DNA of 64,000 nucleotides from Bradyrhizobium sp. CCBAU 051011 (GTDB lineage Bacteria > Pseudomonadota > Alphaproteobacteria > Rhizobiales > Xanthobacteraceae): NCBI RefSeq assembly GCF_009930815.1, contig NZ_CP022222.1, positions 682,001 through 746,000 of the forward strand. Reading direction: 5' to 3'. Numbering within the stretch: position 1 is the stretch's first letter; every line of letters begins with the position of its first letter. A program made the position numbers and the translations under genes. The notes under the pieces are model-generated. The model was not told the DNA's origin. It ran no database searches and worked only from the letters and a program-made list of their open reading frames with translations. Of this stretch, positions 57,135 through 64,000 are shown piece by piece.

Positions 57135-58151
57135 TTACTTCAGGTTGGTCATCGCGGTCAGGTCAGCCGAGAGCTTGACGATGCCGGCGGCGCCGCACCA
57201 GTTCGAACCGACGCCCGACGGATTGATCGGCGTCACGAAGGTACCAAGGGTGGTTCCGTTGACGTTGCCACGAGCGGCGAAGTCGCTGGTGAAAGCGTTG
57301 CAATCACCCTTCGACAGGTTGGTGTCGGAGTAACGGAAGTCCAGCGTGAACACCTTGTAGGTGAAGCCGATGCCGATATTCCAGGTGTTGTAATCGGCAT
57401 AGTTGATGCCGTTCGGGAACGCAGCGACGCCGTAGAAGGAGTCCGACGTGCCCAGCCACTGGCGGCCGAATTCACCCGACACATACATGCCGATGCCGCT
57501 GGCGCCGAACCAAGCGCTCGGCGCGATCGCCTTGCCGACGATCGAGGCGTAGGTGCCTTCGGCGCCGCTGTTGAGGAAGCTCGGCGTATAATAGACGTTG
57601 CCGCCCATCGAGAAGTTGTCGTTGAAGGTGTAGTTCACCTTGCCATAGACCTCGAAGAAGCTGAGGTCCTTCTTGATGACGTTGCCGTTGACCAGCTGGT
57701 TGATTTGGCACTCGTTGCTGAGCGGGACGCCCGCGAAATCGGTAGTCGCGCCGAAGCCGTAATGGCAGGTGCCGCCCGGATAGAGATAGCCCCAGGCGCC
57801 GACGTCGAAGGCGAATTGACCGACCGTCAGGCGGGCGCCGCCGTAGGCGTCGACTTCAGCCGCGGCGCGGTTGGGGAAGGAGATGCTCGCGGCGCCCAGG
57901 CCGACATAGAGCTGGAAGTCCTTGGTGACGTTGTAGCGCGGTTCGAAGTAAGCGTTGACCGACGGCTTGTGGTTGGACTGGGTGATGCCGCGGAAGATGT
58001 AGTCGTTGGTGATCCCGGCGCCGAAGGCGAAATCCCAGGGATCGAATGCCGGCGGCGGCGGCGCCTTCACGGCCTTCACCCGCAGATCCGCAGCGAGAGC
58101 CGAGCCCGATACCATTGCCAGCGCCGTTGCCAACAAAGCCAGTTTCTTCAT
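57135..58151 (-). CDS. TorF-family putative outer-membrane porin
   Basis: A protein of 338 residues started at 58151 (MKKLALLATALAMVSGSALA), with a signal peptide. The mature protein begins with a short Pro-rich piece and continues as beta-barrel strands (WDFAFGAGITNDYIFRGITQ, PRYNVTKDFQLYVGLGAASI, YNTWNIGIGFTYKVFTLDFR). This is the TorF/Gcw_chp (TIGR02001) family. It has four or more cysteines (GTCHYGFG, NECQINQ, GDCNAF, NWCGAAG), likely disulfides. Substrate unknown. It has its own terminator. Confidence 0.88.
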   Translation of the reverse strand: MKKLALLATALAMVSGSALAADLRVKAVKAPPPPAFDPWDFAFGAGITNDYIFRGITQSNHKPSVNAYFEPRYNVTKDFQLYVGLGAASISFPNRAAAEVDAYGGARLTVGQFAFDVGAWGYLYPGGTCHYGFGATTDFAGVPLSNECQINQLVNGNVIKKDLSFFEVYGKVNYTFNDNFSMGGNVYYTPSFLNSGAEGTYASIVGKAIAPSAWFGASGIGMYVSGEFGRQWLGTSDSFYGVAAFPNGINYADYNTWNIGIGFTYKVFTLDFRYSDTNLSKGDCNAFTSDFAARGNVNGTTLGTFVTPINPSGVGSNWCGAAGIVKLSADLTAMTNLK

Positions 58152-58490
58152 GACGATCCCCATCCACCTTCTAGACAGTCCCGCTCCGGCCCCCCGGGGC
58201 AAACGATAAGCGACTGCGGCCAAATGTCTTAACGCAGTCACACAGTGGGCTGAGGGGCCATTGTCGTGAAGCAAAAAAGTCAAGCAGCCGCCGCCTTTTT
58301 AGGCATTCTGCCGATTTCGATAAATCTTGTCGGCGTGTGTTGCATTCCCACAACAATTTTGGGGGTCGCCCGCCCGTCGGCGCGACATTCGGAACGGCAA
58401 AAAGCGACGCCGGCGACACACCACAGAGCGCATTTTTGCGAATCAACTTTTCCGGGAAAACACGGTCTCTGGGGCCTCGCAGGGTCCACG
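58152..58490. other. Intergenic region upstream of the porin gene
   Basis: About 340 bp. The part near 58255-58420 is AT-richer and probably holds the porin promoter. No gene, tRNA or repeat seen. Confidence 0.4.
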
Positions 58491-58523
58491 AAAAAGGCCG
58501 CAGCGCTGACGCTGCGGCCTTTC
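58491..58523 (-). terminator. Rho-independent terminator of the histone-like gene
   Basis: AAAGGCCGCAGCG and CGCTGCGGCCTTT arms around 4 bases; on the minus strand a T run follows. It lies 28 bp after the stop. Confidence 0.88.
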
Positions 58524-58550
58524 AAAAATTCAGCCCCTGACAGGGACCGT

Positions 58551-58901
58551 CTAGTTGTGGTCGCCGCCGTTGGACGAGCCGGCGGCCCATGAGGGATTGG
58601 ACGGTTCCGGGCTGGCCCAGCTCGCCGCTGGAGCGGGCGCGGGTTCCGGCTCGGGAGCCGGCGCCGGCTCCGTCTTGGGAGCAGCGGGCTTGGCCGCCCT
58701 CTTCTTGGCCGCGCTCTTCTTGGCAGCCTTCTTCGGCGCAGCCTTTGATTTCTTGGCGGCCTTCTTGGCCGACTTCTTTGCGGTCTTCTTTGCAGCCTTC
58801 TTCGCCGATTTCTTCGCTGCCTTTTTCGCGGATTTCTTCTTCGCCACTACGGCCTTCTTGGCCTTTTTAGACTTCTTGGCCTTCTTACTCTTCTTCGCCA
58901 T
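58551..58901 (-). CDS. Histone H1-like lysine-rich protein
   Basis: A protein of 116 residues from ATG 58901 with a perfect AGGAGG 6 bases upstream. The first 75 residues are Lys and Ala repeats (KKSAKKAAKKSAKKAAKKTA), as in H1-like and AlgP proteins. The end is Pro/Ala/Glu-rich (PAPEPEPAPAPAAS). It should bind DNA or RNA without sequence preference. It has its own terminator. The tail of IleS in the same window has the same composition. Confidence 0.85.
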   Translation of the reverse strand: MAKKSKKAKKSKKAKKAVVAKKKSAKKAAKKSAKKAAKKTAKKSAKKAAKKSKAAPKKAAKKSAAKKRAAKPAAPKTEPAPAPEPEPAPAPAASWASPEPSNPSWAAGSSNGGDHN

Positions 58902-58968
58902 CTGGTCCTCCTGTTGACGCTGTCCATGTCTGTCGAGCGCTTCGAATAGTCCTGGGCCAGACCGGGGC

Positions 58969-58987
58969 GACACTTCTTCGAAGTGTC
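58969..58987 (-). promoter_or_regulatory. Inverted repeat upstream of the histone-like gene
   Basis: GACACTT-N5-AAGTGTC, about 70 bp upstream of the start. It may be an operator; no factor is known. Confidence 0.25.
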
Positions 58988-59122
58988 CTCCCGCTCCATC
59001 CCGTATCCAGGCACGATCTCCAGGCAGACATTTTCGCGTCTATCCCGGTGAAAAGCCGTCCCCCAACCGGCGCCCCCAGTGCAGGGCAGGCTCTCCCAGA
59101 TCATGCCCTTTAGGCCGATCGA

Positions 59123-60448
59123 TCAGTTCAATCCTGTTAACGATCCAGGCTTTGGACCTCCTGTCGCCCAATCGAGAAGCTCAATCGTGTGCACCACAGG
59201 AACTGACGTACCGCTGGCAATCTGAACCATGCATCCAATATTGCCTGCAGCGATCATGTCCGGTTTGACTGTCGCAATGTTGGCGACCTTTCGATCGCGC
59301 AACCTGCTCGCAATGTCGGGCTGGAGAATGTTGTAGGTCCCCGCCGAACCGCAACACAAATGGCTCTCGGGCACATCTTTCACCACGAATCCATTCTTGG
59401 AAAGCAATTCTTTCGGAAGGCCTGTGATTTTCTGTCCATGCTGTAGCGAACATGCCGAGTGATAGGCGATTGTGACGTCGCCTTTTTGCGTCGTTGGCGC
59501 GAGCGCGATGCCACTGAGAAACTCGGTGATATCCTTTGCCAGCGCGGAGATTTGCGCTGCGGGAGCAGCATAATCGCGATCCTCGCGCAGCATGAAGCCA
59601 TAGTCCTTGATGACCGTGCCGCAGCCCGATGCGGTGATCAGGATGGCATCGAGGCCGCCTTGTTCCGCTTCCTTTTTCCACACGTTGATGTTGGCGCGGG
59701 CCCGCGCCAGCGCGTCGCCGTCCTGCCCGAGGTGATGGGTGAGCGCGCCGCAGCATTGCTCGTCCCTGACCAGGACGACCTCGATGCCGTGGCGGGTCAG
59801 GAGATTGATGGCGGCCTGGTTGATGCGCGGCGCCAGCACCTGCTGGGCGCAGCCCTGCAACAGCGCCACCCGCCCGCGCTTCTCGCCGATCGCCGGAAAG
59901 ACGCTGCCGCCCGAGGGTCCTGGCGCCGGAAGGCCTTTCGGCGCGAGCGCCAGCATCGCCTTGATTCGCCGCAACAGGCCGGGTGTCGCGGCTGCGCCTG
60001 ACGCCGGCAACAGGGCCGCGAACGGCCGGGCCAGCCGCGCCATGACCATGCTGGCGCGAAACAGCTTGGGCCGCGGCAGCACCAGCCCCAGCACCGCGCG
60101 CAAGGCCCGCTCGGCCAACGGCCGCGAATAGTCCCTCTCGATCCGCACCCGTGCCTGATCGACCAGATGCATGTAGTGCACGCCCGAGGGACAGGTAGTC
60201 ATGCAGGCGAGGCAGGAGAGGCAGCGGTCGATATGCTTGACCACCTCCGCCGTCGGCGGCCTGTCCTTTTCCAGCATCTCCTTGATCAGGTAGATGCGCC
60301 CGCGCGGGCTATCGAGCTCATCGCCGAGCAGCACATAGGTCGGACAGGTCGCGGTGCAGAAGCCGCAATGCACGCAGGCGCGCAGGATCTTGTCGGCTAC
60401 GGCGATATCGGGGTCGGCGAGTTGGGCCAGGGAAAATTCGGTTTTCAT
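59123..60448 (-). CDS. glcF: Glycolate oxidase iron-sulfur subunit
   Basis: A protein of 441 residues. Two ferredoxin-type 4Fe-4S motifs: CVHCGFCTATCP and CLSCLACMTTCP. Two CCG domains follow (CCGALTHHLGQDGDAL, then HSACSLQHGQ and CCGSAGTYN). With GlcD and GlcE it oxidises glycolate to glyoxylate at the membrane and passes electrons to quinones. Its ATG overlaps the glcE stop by 4 bp. Last gene of the operon. Confidence 0.95.
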   Translation of the reverse strand: MKTEFSLAQLADPDIAVADKILRACVHCGFCTATCPTYVLLGDELDSPRGRIYLIKEMLEKDRPPTAEVVKHIDRCLSCLACMTTCPSGVHYMHLVDQARVRIERDYSRPLAERALRAVLGLVLPRPKLFRASMVMARLARPFAALLPASGAAATPGLLRRIKAMLALAPKGLPAPGPSGGSVFPAIGEKRGRVALLQGCAQQVLAPRINQAAINLLTRHGIEVVLVRDEQCCGALTHHLGQDGDALARARANINVWKKEAEQGGLDAILITASGCGTVIKDYGFMLREDRDYAAPAAQISALAKDITEFLSGIALAPTTQKGDVTIAYHSACSLQHGQKITGLPKELLSKNGFVVKDVPESHLCCGSAGTYNILQPDIASRLRDRKVANIATVKPDMIAAGNIGCMVQIASGTSVPVVHTIELLDWATGGPKPGSLTGLN

Positions 60449-61683
60449 GTCGCTAATCCCCTCAGCATCCGGCCGCGATTGAGGATGATCCTGGGATCGA
60501 AGCTGTGGCGCACGCGCTCGCTCAAGGCGGCAAGGCCCTCCGCTTGTGGATGGAAGACGTCAACATCGCGCCGGGCCTGCTCGGACGCCCGGATCAGCGA
60601 TGCGTGGCCCCCGGCCGCCTCGACGCGCGCTCGCACCAACGCCGCCTGAGCATCCGGCTTGGGCGGCAAGGCTGCCCAGATCAGGCCGCCGCCCCAATCA
60701 TAGATCACATCGCCCCCGGTCTCGCGCGCCAGCGCCTGGCCGAGCGCGCCGCCGGAAGCCGGCGGACAGACGATCCGCCACACCGGCCAGACGCCGAGCG
60801 CCCCGCTGGCGGCAAAGGGTTCGACGTCGCGGATGGCGCTCCAGACCGATGCCGAGGCTGCATCCTGCAGCGTATCCACGGGCCCGAACGGCGCAAGCGT
60901 CTTGGCCAGCGAAGCCGCGCGGTCCGCGACCGAGGCCGCGATGCCTTCGAGCCGCAGCAGCGTGACCGCCCGCCCCTGCGCCGACAGACCTGCAAGTACG
61001 CCGGTCGCGGGACGGAACGCCGAATTCGGCAGATGCGCCGCACCCGAGACGTCGTAGGGCGAGCCGAGCGCCGCGGTCATCGCCCGATTCGCGACGACAT
61101 CGTCGAGCCCGGAGAGCACCAGCGTGCGCTCGCTCTCAGGTCTAGGCATCACCTTGAGCGTGACTTCCGTCATCACCGCCAGCGTACCCCACGATCCCGC
61201 CAGGAGCTTGCAGAGATCGTAGCCGGTGACGTTCTTCACCACCCTGCCGCCGGTTTTAAAACTGTCGCCGAAGCCCGACACCGCATGCGCACCGAGGAGA
61301 TGATCGCGCGCCCCGCCAGCCCTGATGCGGCGGGGACCGGCCAGCCCCGCGCCGATCATGCCGCCGATGGTGCCGTTGCCGGAGACGCCGAGCAGCGCGG
61401 ACGTGTCGATCGGCTCGAAGGCGAATTGCTGGTTCTTGGAATCGATCAGCGACTGCACGTCGGCGAGCGGGGCGCCTGATTGCACCGTGATGATCAGCTC
61501 GTTCGGCTCGTAGGAAGAAACCGCGTTCAGCGCCGACACGTCGAGCACCGCGTTGGTCGCCATCGGATGACCTATAGCGCGCCTGGTGCCATGGCCGATG
61601 ATCTCCAGCGGCTGCTCGCTGGCGATCGCCGCGCGCACAACCTCTTCGACATCCTTGGCGTCTCGTACTTTCAGGGTGTCCAC
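60445..61683 (-). CDS. glcE: Glycolate oxidase FAD-binding subunit
   Basis: A protein of 412 residues, from GTG 61683 (MDTLKVRDAKDVEEVV). An FAD_binding_4 domain is visible with GVSGNGTIGGMIGAGLAGPR and GGRVVKNVTGYDLCKLLAGS, where the flavin sits. Compared with GlcD it lacks much of the C-terminal cap. It forms the GlcDEF complex. The gap to the gene before it is 159 bp, unusual for this operon. Confidence 0.95.
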   Translation of the reverse strand: MDTLKVRDAKDVEEVVRAAIASEQPLEIIGHGTRRAIGHPMATNAVLDVSALNAVSSYEPNELIITVQSGAPLADVQSLIDSKNQQFAFEPIDTSALLGVSGNGTIGGMIGAGLAGPRRIRAGGARDHLLGAHAVSGFGDSFKTGGRVVKNVTGYDLCKLLAGSWGTLAVMTEVTLKVMPRPESERTLVLSGLDDVVANRAMTAALGSPYDVSGAAHLPNSAFRPATGVLAGLSAQGRAVTLLRLEGIAASVADRAASLAKTLAPFGPVDTLQDAASASVWSAIRDVEPFAASGALGVWPVWRIVCPPASGGALGQALARETGGDVIYDWGGGLIWAALPPKPDAQAALVRARVEAAGGHASLIRASEQARRDVDVFHPQAEGLAALSERVRHSFDPRIILNRGRMLRGLAT

Positions 61684-61842
61684 AAGGTTCCGCCTCTCGT
61701 CCCTCTCTCAAGCGGGCCGCCGTCCGGAGGCCGCCCATCCTATCCCTTCTAAAGCGATGGATGGCGGAGACAAGTGCGCCTGCGTCCGCTGCAGGCCAAG
61801 CGCGAATGCGGTCACCCTATCCGATGGACGAACCGCATGCGG

Positions 61843-63009
61843 TCATCGATTACGATAGTTCAAGTCCAGCCAATCGCCATTCTTCACGCGTTGTCGCACA
61901 GGAACGATCTCGTGGCCGAACCTCCGACCTAGTTGTTCGCCCAAGACTTCCCCGGAAGCCGCGTCAAGATGGACGACCCAGGACGCGAACGGTTCAACGC
62001 CATTCCGATCTCCCGGTGTCAAGACCTCCCAGATGTGCGGATGGTCTATGAAGGATCTCAGTGTCATCGATCCCAGAGATGATGGTGTCAATCCGAAAGG
62101 AACGGGTAGGCTCGCCATGATCGCAGCGATGTCGGTGCTGTCGAGCCACGTCTCGGGCAAGCGCATCGCTTTCATCAGATCATCTGTTTCATAAGACGGG
62201 GCTGAACTGCCGCGGAACGACAACCTGCCGTCTTCCATGAGTACGGCCTCCACCATGTCGCCACTGTCACCATAGCGCCATCGCGCCTGCCAAATGCCAC
62301 GACCGTCAGAGAGCCGGAAACCGTAGGTCGACAGCATCGTCAGGCTCCAGGGCGCCTTGAACTGCGCCATGAACGGGACGATGAGATCCAGAGCTTCGCG
62401 TGCACTGAGATATGGTTGCGGCAGCGCGATCTGTCGATCTGGCGGAAGCCGAAGCCGCTTCGCTACGCTGGCGGGCTTGGTACCGAGCTTGCGACCACCC
62501 TGTTTGAGGAGGTCCTGCGTCCGTTCCTGTGCCAGTTCCGGGGAGAGCCACCTGTAGGCAGGAAGCCCGAGCAGTTCGGCAAACCGATACGCTGGCTCCT
62601 CTCGCACCGCTTCCTCTCGATCCAACGAACGAAGCAGCGGCTCCAGCAAGTGCGACGTGACGAGCGGCGCAAGCGCGAGCGGATCGTATTGATCAAGCTC
62701 GACAGCCGGGTGCGGGTCCCACCAGCACGCAAACTGGACCAGGGAACGCTCCGTGTGGGCGAGCGCGAAGCTCCAGCCATGGTCCTCGGCATAAAAATAG
62801 TAAAGGACCGGACAGCGGGTCAGCTTCGAAAGATAATCGGCGAAACGCGCCTCGCCCCGGTACATCACCGATTTAGGATACGGAACGAAGGTCAGCCATC
62901 CGTTCGCCGGTCCAAATACGACGCCGCTGACTTTGGCTTGGCGCAGCACCTTCTGCACATCAGGACCTTCGCCGAGGCGAATATGATAGCTGGTGCTAAA
63001 CTCGCTCAT
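61843..63009 (-). CDS. Unrecognised protein inserted in the glycolate oxidase operon
   Basis: A protein of 388 residues from ATG 63009 (MSEFSTSYHIRLGEGPDVQK), 17 bp after the glcD stop and 159 bp before glcE. No signal peptide or membrane helix. Parts such as NGWLTFVPYPKSVMY, VLYYFYAEDHGWSFALAH and ACWWDPHPAVELDQYD suggest a folded cytoplasmic protein rich in Trp and Tyr. I do not recognise the family; relatives in firmicutes come to mind but I cannot name them. Base composition is less GC-rich than in glcD and glcE. It looks like a foreign insertion that kept the operon readable. Confidence 0.75.
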   Translation of the reverse strand: MSEFSTSYHIRLGEGPDVQKVLRQAKVSGVVFGPANGWLTFVPYPKSVMYRGEARFADYLSKLTRCPVLYYFYAEDHGWSFALAHTERSLVQFACWWDPHPAVELDQYDPLALAPLVTSHLLEPLLRSLDREEAVREEPAYRFAELLGLPAYRWLSPELAQERTQDLLKQGGRKLGTKPASVAKRLRLPPDRQIALPQPYLSAREALDLIVPFMAQFKAPWSLTMLSTYGFRLSDGRGIWQARWRYGDSGDMVEAVLMEDGRLSFRGSSAPSYETDDLMKAMRLPETWLDSTDIAAIMASLPVPFGLTPSSLGSMTLRSFIDHPHIWEVLTPGDRNGVEPFASWVVHLDAASGEVLGEQLGRRFGHEIVPVRQRVKNGDWLDLNYRNR

Positions 63010-63026
63010 CGCAGACGTGGGCTCTT

Positions 63027-64000
63027 CTAGAACCGCGGGATGTCCGGAAACGCCAGTTTGCCGCCGTGCACATGCATGCGGCCGAGTTCGGCGCAGCGGT
63101 GCAGGGTCGGAAACACTTTGCCGGGGTTGAGCAGGCCCTGCGCGTCGAAGGCGCATTTCAGGCGCTGCTGCTGGTTGAGGTCTACTTCCGAAAACATCTC
63201 CGGCATCAAATCGCGCTTCTCGATGCCGACGCCGTGTTCGCCGGTGAGCACGCCGCCGAATTCGACGCAGGCGCGCAGGATGTCGGCGCCGAAGGCTTCC
63301 GCCCGTTCGATCTCGCCGGGCTTGTTGGCGTCGTAGAGGATCAGCGGATGCAGATTGCCGTCGCCGGCATGAAACACGTTGGCGACGCCGAGCTGGTATT
63401 TTTCCGAGAGGTCGCGGATGCGCGCCAGCGCCTTCGGCAGCGCGCCGCGCGGGATGGTGCCGTCCATGCAGAGATAGTCGGGCGATATCCGCCCGACCGC
63501 CGGGAATGCCGCCTTGCGGCCGGCCCAGAACAGATTGCGCTCGGCCTCGGAGGTGGAGATCTGGCAGGTGGTCGAGCCACAGGCTTGCGCGATCGCCTCG
63601 ACGCGCTTGATCAGTTCGTCGACCTCGACGCTGGGGCCATCGAGCTCAATGATCAACAGCGCCTCGACATCGAGCGGATAGCCGGCGTGAACAAAAGCCT
63701 CCGCAGCATGGATCGCGGGCTTGTCCATCATCTCCATGCCGCCGGGAATGATGCCGGCGCCGATGATCCGCGCCACGCATTCGCCGGCGGCTTCGACCTC
63801 GGCGAAGCCGACCATCAGCGCCCGCGCCGTCTCCGGCTTCTGCAGGATGCGCACCGTGATCTCGGTGATGACGCCGAGCAACCCTTCCGAGCCGGTGATG
63901 ATTCCCATCAGGTCGTAGCCTGAATTCTCGGCGGCCTTGCCGCCGATCCGCAAAATCTCGCCGGACATCAGCACGATCTCGCAGCCCAGCACGTTGTTGG
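63027..64000 (-). CDS. glcD: Glycolate oxidase subunit GlcD (5' part outside the window)
   Basis: The C-terminal 324 residues or so of the FAD-linked oxidase; the gene enters from the right border. Visible are GYDLMGIITGSEGLLGVITE, and the FAD-oxidase C-domain with VANVFHAGDGNLHPLILYD and LTGEHGVGIEKRDLM, whose His residues lie in the active site. It holds the catalytic FAD that oxidises glycolate or D-lactate. First of glcD-orf-glcE-glcF in this window. Confidence 0.95.
   Translation of the reverse strand, partial: NNVLGCEIVLMSGEILRIGGKAAENSGYDLMGIITGSEGLLGVITEITVRILQKPETARALMVGFAEVEAAGECVARIIGAGIIPGGMEMMDKPAIHAAEAFVHAGYPLDVEALLIIELDGPSVEVDELIKRVEAIAQACGSTTCQISTSEAERNLFWAGRKAAFPAVGRISPDYLCMDGTIPRGALPKALARIRDLSEKYQLGVANVFHAGDGNLHPLILYDANKPGEIERAEAFGADILRACVEFGGVLTGEHGVGIEKRDLMPEMFSEVDLNQQQRLKCAFDAQGLLNPGKVFPTLHRCAELGRMHVHGGKLAFPDIPRF

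Overview
The window reads as a chromosomal segment of an alphaproteobacterium of the Bradyrhizobium/Rhodopseudomonas group (Nitrobacteraceae). It is GC-rich. It has the rhizobial lipid A/Kdo cluster pmbA-cysQ-DUF4170-DUF374-waaA-lpxK, a HrcA/CIRCE-controlled groESL operon, and a fluoroacetate-dehalogenase-type hydrolase whose active-site residues fall at the positions I recall from the Rhodopseudomonas palustris enzyme RPA1163. Convergent gene ends are packed with the palindromic repeats usual in bradyrhizobia. No rRNA, tRNA, CRISPR array, prophage or nif/nod gene was seen.

Layout. 1-1.9 kb: the end of ribF, a sugar O-acetyltransferase, and a RES-type toxin with an unusual antitoxin (HU-like N-terminus fused to a DUF2384/ParS toxin-binding domain). 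2.3-7.1 kb: ileS with a long lysine-rich tail, lspA, and an exported protein. 7.3-10.1 kb: an active/inactive pair of M16 peptidases. 10.3-14.3 kb: arfB, a truncated ECF sigma factor behind a DUF2892 gene, a small exported protein, mutL, and a zinc-ribbon gene cut by an IS110/IS1111-type remnant. 15.5-25.6 kb: rsmD, an rluB-type gene with a huge Arg/Asp/Gly-rich extension, tadA, the dehalogenase divergent from an acyl-CoA dehydrogenase, purD, xseA, a serine-less hydrolase and DUF2093. 25.7-27.1 kb: an apparently intact IS110/IS1111-family element. 27.1-35.8 kb: the lipid A/Kdo operon, a DUF6101-like gene, a repeat-filled intergenic stretch, and ubiA. 36-41 kb: rsmE, hisZG, and a GT2/ChbG pair. 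41-49.5 kb: DUF2076, an L,D-transpeptidase, cheZ, a lipoprotein, groESL and two envelope proteins. 49.5-58.9 kb: a frameshifted gene, a META-domain protein, a Tat-exported acetamidase/formamidase, a lactate/glycolate permease, a BacA/BclA-like ABC exporter, an HPP protein, a TorF-like porin and a histone-H1-like protein. 59-64 kb: the glycolate oxidase operon glcD-orf-glcE-glcF, with an unrecognised gene inside it; glcD runs off the window.

The most interesting structure joins the insertion sequences to the dispersed repeats. Three copies of one palindromic element (about 85-90 bp; 15404-15487, 25603-25688, 34151-34240) each lie between convergent genes. In the first two, the transposase-distal end of an IS110/IS1111-type element abuts the same edge of the repeat, and the same 32 bp follow the junction. 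For the intact IS the empty site can be rebuilt exactly as the repeat edge. The non-coding stretch downstream of its transposase carries a 9-nt segment complementary to the target strand, as expected of a bridge/seek guide RNA. Other points worth a second look are the HU-ParS antitoxin, the lysine-rich IleS tail, the fluoroacetate dehalogenase, the hydrolase without a nucleophile, the truncated sigma factor and the foreign-looking gene inside the glc operon.
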